DNA from: Clitoria ternatea
Taxonomy: Eukaryota > Streptophyta > Magnoliopsida > Fabales > Fabaceae
Assembly (NCBI GenBank): GCA_037962975.1
Contig: CM075669.1
Coordinates: 245,557,351 to 245,621,350 of the forward strand
Length of the DNA stretch: 64,000 nucleotides
Direction: 5' to 3'
This document shows, piece by piece, positions 24,946 through 36,788 of this stretch (the stretch's first letter is position 1; every line of letters begins with the position of its first letter). The translations under genes were made by a program, and so were the position numbers. The notes beneath the pieces were generated by a model. That model was not told the DNA's origin. It worked only from the letters and a program-made list of their open reading frames with translations, and did no database searches.

Positions 24946-27232
24946 TGTAACATCCCTGATGTTTTAATGAGAATTATAAGAAATGAGAAATGTTAGTAAA
25001 TATTTTAGAAGTTTTATTTAATATTTGTTCTGTCCGAGCCAAAGATTGGAAAAGCCGGTGTCGAGGTCGGTATCTGAAGCGCGAGCAGGCGGAGTTAAAG
25101 ATCGGAAGTGTAGGAGAAGAGCGGGTAGGGCTAGGCGGTCTGGTCCAATCGTTGTGAGGAGAGCGCCTCACACGGGGCCATAGACCGGATTAACCTTATA
25201 ATGACTGAAACAACGGATGTAGGTAACCAAGAGGTGAGCTCGGATGAGGCATCCGATCTCTCAAGTTGTAGCTCGGATTTCCGAGGTATGAACATTAAGT
25301 TAGGACGTCGGGGGCCGATATTCATATTGGGCCTATACTCTTGCGAAGTATTAGAGAATTGTGAATAATTAAACGTTGAGGGAATAAATACGTGTAATTG
25401 ATTTGATAACTATGCAATAGTTCAATATAGTGAAATTAATTAAATTTAGTAAGAATACAAATAAAATAAAGGAAAAGACGATCTTGCCCATGAGTTATAT
25501 ATATATGGAGATTCTCTTCCATCCCTCTTCATTATTTACAAGTTACCTTTGCTGTTGGTCTATTCCCCCTCTTTCGTTTTTCTCTCCTCTCTTAACGCTG
25601 ATTTGCATGCGCTGGAAAGGGACTCCATTTGTGTCTAAACTTCAATTTAACCCCATTCCTGTGATCGAGGCTTCAAGGTGAGTCTACTGATCCGTTCCAA
25701 TTGTAATTCCCTTATTTCTTTTATTCTTTGGCCATTAAGAGCCATGCATGGCTATATTCGTGGCTGTTCTCCACTCCTTTGGTGAGCGTGAGTCCAGATG
25801 TTGTCCATGAACTAAGGGCGTTGAAGTGATGAGCTGTACTTTATGATCCGTAGGTAGTAGGCTAAGCAACGGAAGACTGAGTGACGGAGTTGAGACTGCG
25901 AAACCAGTGCTTAGAGGAAGGAATCGACACAGAGAACAGATCATCGAAGCGTGGAACCAAAGTAAGGGGGTGTTCGGGTTATAATTAATTAGAATAGGAC
26001 TCACTTCTTATTCAGGCCTTTGAGGTAACGTAAACAGGTTAAGGAAAATGTTGCTAAACGTAATTGTGTGTTTATGTTTGTGCATGTGTGACTGAGTACA
26101 TTAATTAATGGAGGATCGGGTTTGGATGAGTTTGTCATGTATGATTTGTGATATCTAATGTGAAATGATCAGTGTTATGTGACGTCGGGTTAGCAAGCAG
26201 GCTACCCGAGTGATGAGAAATTGATATTATTATGTGAAAGGTAGACTGTTGAATGATTATGTGGTATGGGATGGCCGACGGTATATGATAGCCCCTCATT
26301 TCCGGCTCCCGTGGTTTTCGTGCCCAGTTGAGCTACCCAGTGGTCAAGTAGGACCCAGTGGTCGAGGTGGAGAGTCAAGCAGGACTCGGTGAACCAAGCA
26401 GGGTTCACGGGGTGTCAAGTAGGACCCCCAGCTGAAGGCCAATCCTTTAGTATCCGGATACTAGGAGTCAGATTGTATGAGAGTCAGTTGTGATGTGATG
26501 AATGTGATGAATGTGATGAATGTGATGGAATTGTGTAGTTGGTTTAATATAGTTACTGCATGAAATACACTATGTTTCGGTATGCTTACTTACAGGTGAT
26601 GCTTGATGTGTATGTATCAATATGCATGTATAGTGTTAAATTCCGTTCTATATTAATTATAATGCCAAACACTCACCCTTGCATATTTTTTTAGTAACCA
26701 GAGACAGGGAGGGGGAAGGAGCCATGGAGCCGCGCCAAGGGGGAGAACGGTGCCAGGGTCCGAGTGACTTTGAGTGACTCTTTATAGAGTCATATGTGTG
26801 TATAAGAACTTCTCAGTATAATTATTAATTGTGTTTAATTAAGACCGGATCAGATGTAAAACCTATATTTTAAAATATACCACTGTTATTTGCATGTGTT
26901 TTCATGGTAGCTATGGTAACTCCTTGGGTTCACAGAACCATTTTTAGAGTGAAGTTTTGGGAGTCCGGTTGTATGTTTTGTATAATCCGATGTGCGAAAG
27001 GTGTTCGCTCAAACGAATAAAACCTCGTTTAAGTGAGAGTCCGGAATCTCGCTTAGACGAGTAGGGGCTTCGCTCAAGCGAGAAACCCTGATTTCCCTTT
27101 CTCTCATCCGTTGTGTTCAAATTAAATTATTTTTCTCTAAATATCGATTAATTTTCAAGAAAAGGAAAAAAAAAATTTGTAAGATGTAATCGTTTGAATA
27201 AAAATAAATGCAAAATAACCTAGGACGTTACA
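24946..27232 (+). repeat. 3' LTR of gypsy 1
   Basis: Near-identical copy of 17978-20265, starting TGTAACATCC directly after the polypurine tract and followed by the target duplication tatat. Confidence 0.95.
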
Positions 27233-27755
27233 TATATGTTGATGAATAACCCATGAGGGGTTGAAATATGTACATGTTAATGAACCATCCTTGAGGGGAT
27301 AAAGTATATGTTTTGTGAATTGGGAATTTATATGGATGTTTGGCATTGAATGTGATAGCCATTATGATGGTATTGGTGATAAGTTTGAGGTCTATGCATA
27401 ATTGAGGAACTCATAGAGCCAAATAAAGTTTTATGTGGTTTTGATGGCATGTGGTAGTTCCAATAGCCCATATTGGTAGTTTATGACTTGTAGAAATTAG
27501 AACGGGCCAATTCCAATAAGAATAGGCCCTTGAGTTGCACAAAAGTGTCTCAAAACGAGTAAAACGCATTTATGCACATAAGTCCCTCATCTTTGAGAAT
27601 TTTTTAGTGCGGCTAGTGGCCACGCGTTATAAATGATGTGTATTTATTGGGGTTAAAATTTCGTAGCATTTGGAGTTCATATGAGAAAGTTATGAGGGTT
27701 AGAAGTTGAAAAAATCATGTGTTTCTGCATAAAAATAGCAGCAGGGCGACTCTTC

Positions 27756-27907
27756 GAATCGATTCAAGAGGTGTTGTTTTTATTGTTTTGGGCTCCAGGG
27801 GCGTTTGAATCGATTCATACGAGTTTGAAGCGATTCAAGGCCCTCTGTTTATCAAATTTTGAGACTTTAGGACGCTTGAATCTATTCACACGAGCTTGAA
27901 TCGATTC
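27756..27907. repeat. Cluster of five GAATCGATTC palindromes
   Basis: Perfect 10 bp palindromes at 27756, 27807 and 27898, and one-mismatch copies at 27827 (GAAGCGATTC) and 27878 (GAATCTATTC). They lie in the right part of the 4.9 kb solo LTR. A binding site or a decayed short tandem repeat is possible; no function is assigned. Confidence 0.8.
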
Positions 27908-29039
27908 AGAGCCCTGTTATGGCCACTGTTGTGTTGTTTTTCCAACTGCTCTGTTTTCTTTGTTGTTTTTGGACCATTTGGGCATCTTAATGATTTTTTG
28001 GCCTCCGACTTCTTTATAAAAGTTATAGATAATTATGTTATGGAGGTTTTAAAATTGGTTTCACTTCAATTGGAGTTTTCTAACTCTCATGAATCCCAAA
28101 ATACCGAACCCTCTGCAGTGTAAAACTCACATTTTAGAGGGTTTTGAACCCAACTTTTTATGGGGTTCAATTTGGGACCAATAGGTGATATTTATGATGT
28201 GTCCCACTATTTTTAAGAATAAAAATGATCTTTCCTCATGTCTTGATGTTGAAGTTTGTCATGAGCTCATTAGTATCCAAAACCCCTTTTATTATGTAAA
28301 AATGAGCGAATTCACTAGGGTGTATGTGTGGCTTGTCTTAGTGGTGAGTGAGGAATGGCTTAAGGCCTTGGCAAGGTATGTGTATGCCTATGTTAGGTTA
28401 TGAATACATGTATGCTTCACCACTATGGATATATTATGAAGCATGATGGGAAGTAAGTGATATGGTTACATGACACACTTTGTGTAATGACGAAATTAAT
28501 GGGAGGACAATTAAATGGAAATGAGTATATAAATCAATGGATTTGAAATAGTGTCGATGATGATTAAAAGTTGAGGATACCATATATATTGAATGATAAA
28601 TGATATTGTTGAATGAAAAGGGACATTGTTGTTGAACATGCCCTTAAATAAGTAGTGTTTGCTATTTTGGATGAGTGTGGTGCTAATATGATTAATGCAA
28701 ATATTGACTTGTACATATGAGATGCAATGATGATTGTTGAATGTATGTTTTAAAATAACTTGTTGGCTTCCATGGTGGATAAATGCTATGATGATTGATA
28801 TGCTATAATTGTCATGTGTGGATTTATGAACATGTAAATGTTGAGCCTTGAGGGGCCTTGTGGTTGATTGTATGCCAATGATAATAAAAACCAAATATAT
28901 AATATACCCCTAATTGAGAGGGTGAGATATCCTTGCGAGGTTGATTGGCATATGCATTATTGCATTTTGCATCCATGGCATGGCATAACATTGAATATAT
29001 GGTTGCGATCACAATAATAAAAGATCCTACAGGATTCTA

Positions 29040-29460
29040 TGAAGGGAGTACCCCTTGCGAGGCAGGAAACCAATGTGATGATGATATAATATCAAGACGG
29101 TGCTTGCGATCACCTGGTTGTTGAAATGAAAAAGGGCTTGTGAGTTCCTATGATGCCCGTAGTTACGATCACGAGGCGGGAGTACCCCTTACGAGGCGGG
29201 AAACCAATATGAATTATTAAACGTGGTTACGATCACGAGAAAACACCTTGCGAGGCTGCTAGAGGGAGTACCCCTTGCGAGGCGGGAAACTCATGTGAAT
29301 GAATGATATGGTGGTTGTGATCACCTGATGAAATGAAATCGAATCCGTGTATATGCATTAAACAGTTGACATATGCATTATCCATAGGTGCATGGCATTT
29401 AAGATGGGATGACTACGAGAGATGAGAAACCCCTTACGAGGAGGAATTGAGTAAAGATTC
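29040..29460. repeat. Irregular GGGAGTACCCCTTRCGAGG repeats
   Basis: At least three copies of GGGAGTACCCCTT followed by GCGAGGC or ACGAGGC and GGGAAAC (near 29044, 29175 and 29264) and a degenerate fourth near 29425, spaced about 90-160 bp apart. GATCACGAG and GATCACCTG motifs lie between. They belong to the 4.9 kb solo LTR. Confidence 0.75.
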
Positions 29461-30807
29461 AATGAATTGATGATGATAATTTGTGAATGCTCTTGTTGAT
29501 AAGTGGCAATGTGATTGTGTATGTGCTTGTGCTTGCTTATGTTATGAAATACGTTTCATGAGGGTTGTATACCTATTATATCAATGTGATGATGATTGAA
29601 TGATGAATTAATGATTTTATAACAAAGCACACATGATGATTGTATGCATGTACACATAATCACAATATATTTATATTCGTCATTTTGAATGTATAACTCA
29701 CTCTCCCATGTGGTCTCCTTTTTAGCATTGTGATGCAGGGTTATCATGGGCCGAGATGAGACATTGAATTAAAGTTTTGACGAAGGTAAATAGTGGTAAT
29801 GGAAGTGCTTTGGCCGGCATCAATTGTGAATTTTAACGTATTGAATTAAATTGTACATAAGGATGATGGCTTAGAGGGTTAAATATATATGGGTAACAAA
29901 CTTATGTATTTATGAACGTAGACTATATGTTTAGTATGTAAGTGATGATTAGATTGATGCCATCTGGTGATGGATGTCTAATGTTAAGACTACTTACATT
30001 TGATGATATATAATTATGATTCAGGTGCATAGTCGATTGTAGCCTAATAGGCTTATATTATGAAATTGTATGATTGCTTGGGCCTTTTCTCATATCTTCA
30101 TATATGGGACTATGCATATGCCCGGTATACACATTCTTCTTCCGTTGTAAACTCTATTTTGTATACCGTTGTGGGAAAGTTAGTTATCGGTCCAGTTATA
30201 TGTTGATAAATCTCACTCTTCAGTTTTCTGTGGTTCGGGTTTCGAAGGGACATCGAACTTACCTTGAAACGTGAAAAAAATTACCCATATTTTTATTAAT
30301 TATTTATATCGGTCACATCGGAATTCGAGTCCGAAAAAACGGGGTGTTACACTATCAGGTTTGGCTTTTCTGACATCTTGATATATGTGAGATAGTTTTC
30401 TTGAGACATTCGAGAAAGCTTATTAACTTTTCCGTTGATTTCTTTTTTAGTGAAAACTTTAGAGGTGATAGGAGAAAGTTCAAGCAGCTTCTTTTCTGAA
30501 AAAATAAGAGATCTTTTCTTGAATCCTTCAAAAAGTAAAGTTGTTTCATGGTCTGCAGGTTCACTTGACTTGATTCAGTGATGCTTTGAGTGAGTACAGA
30601 CTTTTTCAATCTTAAAACATATTGAGTTTCACGGACTCCCTTTATCATTCACAAGTGGAGTTCTACGAATTCCTGACACACTTGAATATAATTGTTAGAG
30701 AATAAAATAGTACAGACTTCATTTTAGCTGAGACTCTTGATGTGTATTATTAATAAATCAGTTGGGGTTCAGACTGTTCAAACATGAGTTTAGACTTTAC
30801 TCTAACA

Positions 30808-30822
30808 TTCTCCCCTTATACC
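30808..30822 (-). other. Polypurine tract of the large Copia element
   Basis: On the minus strand, TATAAGGGGAGAA directly before the 3' LTR. Confidence 0.75.
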
Positions 30823-33642
30823 TTCTTGTTGGTTGTACAAGCAACAATTTCAGTGAAGTCTATACCTTATTGTTGGTTGTACCCTTGTGCTACGAGCCTT
30901 GCTTTGTTCCTTATAACTTTTCCATCTTCATCCAATTTGTTTTTGAACACTCATCTAGTTTCAATGATGCTCTTGTTCTTTGGTCTTGGAACTAGAGTCC
31001 AGATTTTATTTCTTTCAAATTGGTTAAGTTATTCTTGCATGGCAATGATCCAGTCTAGATCCTCCAAAGCTTCATCAATGTTTTTAGGTTCAAAATCTAA
31101 AACTAATGCCATTGATGACTGATTCTGAATGTTTGATTTAGTTTGCACTCCTTTAGTTTGATCTTTAATGATGAGGTTTGAAGGGTGATAGGCTTTGAAT
31201 TTCCAATCTCTTGGTTTTTCTAGCTCAGGTGCCGTTTGTTGTTCTGATTCAGGTGATTGTGGTGTAGTAGAGTCTAAGGGCTCAGGTTGTTCTTCAGTTT
31301 GCATGATACCTGCATCATCACCATCTAGATCTGACAATTTCTTGTCAGTCTTTGTCACATCATCAAATCTCACATGCATTGATTCCTTAATAGTCTGAGT
31401 TCTTGTATTAAAGACCCTGTAAGATTTTGATATATTTAAATAGCCCATGAAGATACATTTATCACATGTGCATCCAAATAAGTGAAAATATGAAATTTTG
31501 GGTTTTCTTCTCTTCCACAATTCATAGGGAGTCTGATTTAGTATTGGTCTGATAAAAACTCTGTTCTGAATATAACAAGAAGTGCTTACGGCTTCAGCCC
31601 AAAAGTATTTTGGCAAATCATTTTCATAAAACATGGTTCTGGCCATCTCCAACAAACTTTTGTTTTTCTTTTCCACAACACCATTCTGTTGAGGTGTTCT
31701 TGGAGAAGAAAATGTGTGAGAGATGCTAGTTTTATTACAAAATTTCTTGAAAATTTCCTTTTCAAATTCTCTTCCATGGCCACTTCTTATTGTACTAACA
31801 AAGATTACTTTTTCAGAATAAATTTTCTTACAGAAAATCTTGAACACTTGTGCAGACTCATTTTTGTGGGCTAGGAAATAAACCCATGTCATTCTGGTGA
31901 AATCATCAACAATGACAAGACCATATCTTTTACCAGCAAGACTTTAGATTTGGGATGGTCCGAACAGATCCAAATGTAGCAGCTCAAGTGGTCTAGTCGT
32001 AGAAACAACATCTTTATTTTTAAAAGAATTTTTGTGTTGTTTCCCTTTTTGACATGCTTCGCAGGATTGGGTTCCATTGAATGAAATTCTAGGAAGTCCC
32101 TTGACTAACCCTTTTCTATTGATTTTTGAAATATATTTCATGCTAACATGTCCAAATTTCTTGTGCCAAATCCATTTTTCTTCAAATGAAGAGAAGAGAC
32201 ATGTTACATTATGACTGTCTAGTTCCCCCAAATCAACCATGTACAGGTTGTTGTGTCTGTTGGTTGAGAAAAGAGTGATCCATCACCATTGATGATTGTA
32301 CATTTTTTTTATCAAAAGAAATCTTATAACCACTGTCGCAAAATTGACTTATTCTCAGTAGGTTATGTTTCAGACCTTCAACAAAGTAAACATTCTCAAT
32401 TACTAGTGAAGGAATTTTACCAACTTTACCAGTCCCAGTGATACGTCTGGATTGGTTTCCTCTAAAGGTGACTTTTCCTCCTTCAAACTATTTCAAGTTT
32501 AGGAACATAGACCTTTTACCCATCATGTGATGTGAGCACCCACTATCCAAATACCAGAAGTGTTACTTTGCTTTTGTCCTTAAGCACATCTGAAATGGGA
32601 ATAATCATTGCCTTTGGTACCCAGAACTTATTGGGTCCTGTAGAGTTAGTTGACTTAATATTTTTTTCTTTTTCTCGTAGGACAGACTTGAATCACATGC
32701 CCATGTCTTTTGCAGTAGCTATATTTAACATGTTTATGTTCAGGCACAAAGTGCAATTTCAAGCAATCTTTAGTAACATGACCATGCTTCTTGCAACATT
32801 TGCATTTGACATGCTTGCGTGTAGACTGAAAGGATTGAGATGGAGTTTTCTTAACTCTTGAATCAGTTTCTTCAACAAAACCCAGACCGGCCTTTTTGGA
32901 ACTCCCTTTTGATTTTCCCATAAGTTTATAAAGATTTTCAGTTCCATTGACAAATTTTGCTAGGTCTACAGTAAGTGAACTTACTTCCTATTAAAGAGAC
33001 TTGATTTCCTTTCCTTGTGAAATACAACAAGAGTCTGAATCCTTTTTCTTCAATTTAGATATTTTATGTTCATATGAAGAAATAGTTTCGGACAATTTCT
33101 TTTTCAGTAATTTATAGTTTTTTAAAAGGATTCAAAAGATCTTTATAATTTTCTTGAAGTTCAGGTTGAGTTACCTCCTCTGTTTCAGAGTCATCTAAAC
33201 ATGATTCAAATTCTAAGTCTGTGTTGGCCATGAGACACGGCTAAGCAGTCTCTACCTCTTCTTCAGACAGACTGGATCTAGTCAAATCTTCATCATCCTA
33301 TGTGATGAGTCTTTTTTGTTTTTTAAAGAACTTCTTCTCATTTCTATCTTTCTTGTCCTTGTTTAGTAGAGGACATTTAGCTTTCATATGTCCTAGTTTT
33401 TTGCAGTTAAAACATTCTATGACTGATTTATCAGTTTTAAACTTAAAGGAACTGTTGCCTTTAGGTTCTATTTTATTGAACCTTCCTCCACTTTTCTTCT
33501 TTATGAGTCTCTAAAATCTCCTAGTCACGAGAGCTAGTTCTTCATCAGTGTCCTTCTCCTCTTCGTCAGTTGCAAGTTCTAAGATAGTTGATTCTTCAAT
33601 TTTTAGTTCCTTCCTTCTCCTGGGAATTTCTTCATACCTTAG
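30823..33642 (-). pseudogene. Copia gag C-terminus, protease, integrase and RT stub
   Basis: Reading right to left: gag C-terminus with a zinc knuckle CFNCKKLGHMKAKC (33414-33373), an acidic serine-rich region, then a second knuckle pair at about 32850-32680 (CKCCKKHGHVTKDC intact; YSYCKRHGHVIQVC has lost its first Cys). Protease LDSGCSHHMMG lies near 32555-32520. The pre-integrase zinc region (IWHKKFGHVS, CEACQKGKQH) is at 32240-31944 and the integrase core at 31940-31300. The second catalytic Asp of the core is Gly here (IRSGHGREFE, codon at 31781-31779). RT is only its first ~80 residues (about 31070-30830), ending next to the polypurine tract; the catalytic RT motif and RNase H are deleted. 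Several stops and frame changes. Confidence 0.85.
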
Positions 33643-36600
33643 TGTAACACCCCTATTTTTATTTTTATATTAAAATTTTGAAGGAATTAGATTATGGTTC
33701 TTAATCAACGTATTATTTATGATTTTTTGGAATTTTTTGGAATTTTTGAATTTTTTAATAAAATAATATTTTTTAAATAATTTTAAATTCATATAAGTGA
33801 CTTAAAATTAAAAATATTTATAAGAAAGTGAATTTAAATTATAAGAAAATTTTCTAAAATCCATTTCAAGTAGAATTATCTTAAAATTATCGGTTTGAGA
33901 AAAATTTTGATTTTTTCTAATCGTTAAAAAATTAGGAACGTATTAATAAATTTTTATTAATAGAAAATTTATATTTTTAAAATTTAAACTTTATATTACT
34001 TATTATAAAATTAGTGAGGACTGATATAATATCGCTAAATTTCAAAAAGGACTGATTTTGAATATTTAAAATATACCGAGTGAAAGGTTACTATTTAGCT
34101 TAATAATTCTGTCGATAGTTACTATACAAAACACTGTGCATGTACGAAATTTTCAAAATATGTACAGTAACTAGGAATAAAAATTAAAAAAAATGCAAAG
34201 TACTTTTATATTAAAATAATAAAATGCATAGTAATTTTTTTCCTATAAATATCGAAGGAATTCTTCTTTAGAATTCACAATTTTAGATTAAGTTTTCTTA
34301 ATATAGTAGTGCTAGTGAGATAATGGTGGAAGTAAGAGAGAGAAATAATTTGTTTTGGAAGAAGGTTCTGCTAAAATCCTAAGGTAAGAATACTTCTCTT
34401 TTATATTTTTAGGGTTATTTTCATATCGTTTTTAGAAATCTATTATTATACTAGAAATAATATTATTTTAAGTTACTATTCTATATAGTAAAATACTATT
34501 TCAATAGTAAATTACTATTCAAATAGTAAATTACTATTTACTATTACTATTTACCTTTACTATCCATAATTTACTATTTACCATTACTATTCACAATTTA
34601 TTACTTACCGTTACTATTCACGTTTTACTATTTATTGTTACTATTCATAATTTACTATTTATCATTACTATTCACATTTTACTATTTACTGTTACTATTC
34701 ACAATTTACTATTCACTATTCACTATTTAAAATTTACCATTTCTGCTTTAAGTAGTAATCTTAATTTTCATCTTATAACTATATTAAAATAAAATTGGTA
34801 TGTTTTAGAACTCGGAGACGTGGCGCGTATGGATTTTCAATAACAAATCAATATACAAGAGGTAAGGGGGAGTGAGATAAGAGTATAATATGAAAAGACA
34901 TAAGAATAATATGAGGAGTCCCCTACTCCTTTTAAATTTGATAATATTATTATTTTAAAATATTAACATTTTAACTTAAAATTTTAAAAAATTTTAAATT
35001 AAATATCTGATGTAACTAAATCTAACATACTATGTAAGGACTTGTATTTTTATAATCTATATGAACTGGACTATACCTATGCAAGGACTTGGACTACTAT
35101 GACCCATATGTACTGAACTATACCTATGCAAGGACGGGATTATATGGACTTACATAGACATATACGAGGAATTGACCAAAAGGACTCAAATTGACTATAT
35201 TAATAACCATTAGACTTTGAATTATAATAAATGATGCTTTATTGACTTGATTTTTATTGATATTTAATTGTGATTAATAATATTTGATGTGATTGATGAT
35301 ATTTAGTTATAATTGATAATGCTTGATTTTGATTGATGATTTTGTGATGTGGAGTTTGAGCATATAGCGAGCATAACGGAAAACTAAAACTCAGTAAGAA
35401 TTTTCTTACCTTACTCTTTAAATTTTTATTACTTTAAATCTTCTCTTCTTAGAAATTATTTTTATTAACTTTATTTTCAATATTTAGAATAAAAAAATTA
35501 GTATTTATTTTAGAAAGAAGACATTTTATGAAAATTAATTTATAACAAATTGAGATAATTAAATCTTGAATTAAATAAAAATTTTGTAATTTTAAGTATT
35601 TTTGGTTAATAATTTAAAGATTATTCTCTTTTAATAAAATAAAATTTTCAAAAGTAAATTATTTTGTTCCAACCTAATAACTAAAGATATTTGGAAATAA
35701 TTGAGATTTCTAAAATTCGAGATTGTTAAGATTCAATTTAAAAAGAAAATGTATAAAGTGTTTTATGAGAAGTTTTGAGATATTTAAGGCTTGGAAACTC
35801 AATTTTGGTGAGAATTAAAAACTGTACCAAATTTATTTCTGTATGACGGAAATTCAGAGAATTGAGAAAATGTACAGTTTATTAAGGTAATGTTGTAAAC
35901 CTTTATGGTATTTAATAATTGAGTTTCTAAAAGTCTTAACCAACTAAATACGCGAGTAGTTCATGCATCATGAATCATTAAAGTGAAATAAAATGATATT
36001 GTCTGGGGACGGATTATAGAAACCAAGGATACATTAGAGGAGGCTTAATTACGAGCCTTGGGATGAGAGGGTGTGAAAGGGTGCTTCAGGGGACCTGGGG
36101 TAGCTCCCTAGTGTCGGGTACTTTCACAATAAAAACTTTCTCAATCTAACTAGTCTCTAAGTGTTTCCATGCCAGTTGAGTTGTTCATATTATTATTATC
36201 CGGACTTATGGAACAATGTAAACTCCTGGTTGGCCCAGTGCAAATTAAAATTTAAGGGCCCATATATATAGGTAAGTTATGATGAAGATATTGCATAACA
36301 TTCATGCATTCATAATTGATTGTGTATGTGATTGTGATTGATATTATTATGTATTGGTTTGGGAAAACTCTTTGTTACTTATGTCTTATTCAGGAATATT
36401 ATATTCTGTTTCTCACTTCTTTCTCTGTGTTTTTGTTTTATATATTCTAAATTGATGGTTCAGAGGGAAGGATCGAAGAATCTCGGCAGTAAATATAGCA
36501 CGTTCTAGAAAGGGAGCTTGGTATGAATACTGTGGTCCAATGAATAAATAATGTTATTAAGTAACTGCTTTTGGGCCATGGAGTTTCCTCTCTTTCTTAT

Positions 36601-36773
36601 AATGTTTAATATTTATTTTCGTTGGATAAATGTAAAATTACTTTATAAAGTTTTAATAATACTTATGAGGTATTTTAGAAATAAGGTATATAATTTATTC
36701 CGATAGTTTCTTTTTAGTAAAAAAAATTACGAATTTTTCTAGAATTTATTAAGGTGTAACAGAGGGCGTTACA
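33643..36773 (+). repeat. 5' LTR of gypsy 2
   Basis: TGTAACACCC to GAGGGCGTTACA. It contains a degenerate TTACTATTCAC array (34480-34735) and repeats around CTATGCAAGGACTTG (35030-35130). Expression of the family probably starts near 34250 (TATAAATATCG at 34245). Confidence 0.93.
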
Positions 36774-36776
36774 AAG

Positions 36777-36788
36777 TGGCATCAGAGC
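36777..36788 (+). other. Primer binding site of gypsy 2
   Basis: TGGCATCAGAGC, a tRNA-Met-type site with one change (C for T at position 4) relative to gypsy 1. Confidence 0.85.

Larger units (their letters stand above)
17978..27232 (+). mobile_element. Gypsy 1: young Tekay-type element, full length
   Basis: Complete 9,255 bp LTR element with tatat at 17973-17977 and 27233-27237. LTRs of 2,288 and 2,287 bp differ at about 25 sites by eye (~1.1%), mostly transitions. Between them lie a tRNA-Met-type primer site, one gag-pol frame with two in-frame stops, a chromodomain-like C-terminus and a polypurine tract. The domain order (gag, protease, RT, RNase H, integrase, chromodomain) places it in the chromovirus group, Tekay/Del by the style of gag and LTR length. 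It is the youngest layer of the left nest. Confidence 0.95.
16144..30351 (+). mobile_element. Solo LTR of about 4.9 kb, split by gypsy 1
   Basis: It begins TGTAACATACC and ends GGGGTGTTACA and is flanked by ctatc on both sides. Removing gypsy 1 (17978-27232) and one copy of tatat leaves about 4,948 bp, long for an LTR. A pyrimidine-rich leader at 16495-16620, followed by a GGTATG donor-like site near 16738, suggests that transcription in the plus direction started inside it, as in other plant gypsy LTRs. No primer site, polypurine tract or coding region was found, so it is a solo LTR or a non-coding derivative. The family is not identified. Confidence 0.75.
15263..30807 (-). repeat. 3' LTR of the large Copia element, split by nested insertions
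   Basis: Two pieces, 15263-16143 and 30357-30807 (about 1,332 bp together), match 48868-50179. The interruption is the solo LTR 16144-30351 with its duplication ctatc (16139-16143 and 30352-30356). On the plus strand it begins TGATGGTACAAAG and ends CTCTAACA. Confidence 0.88.
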
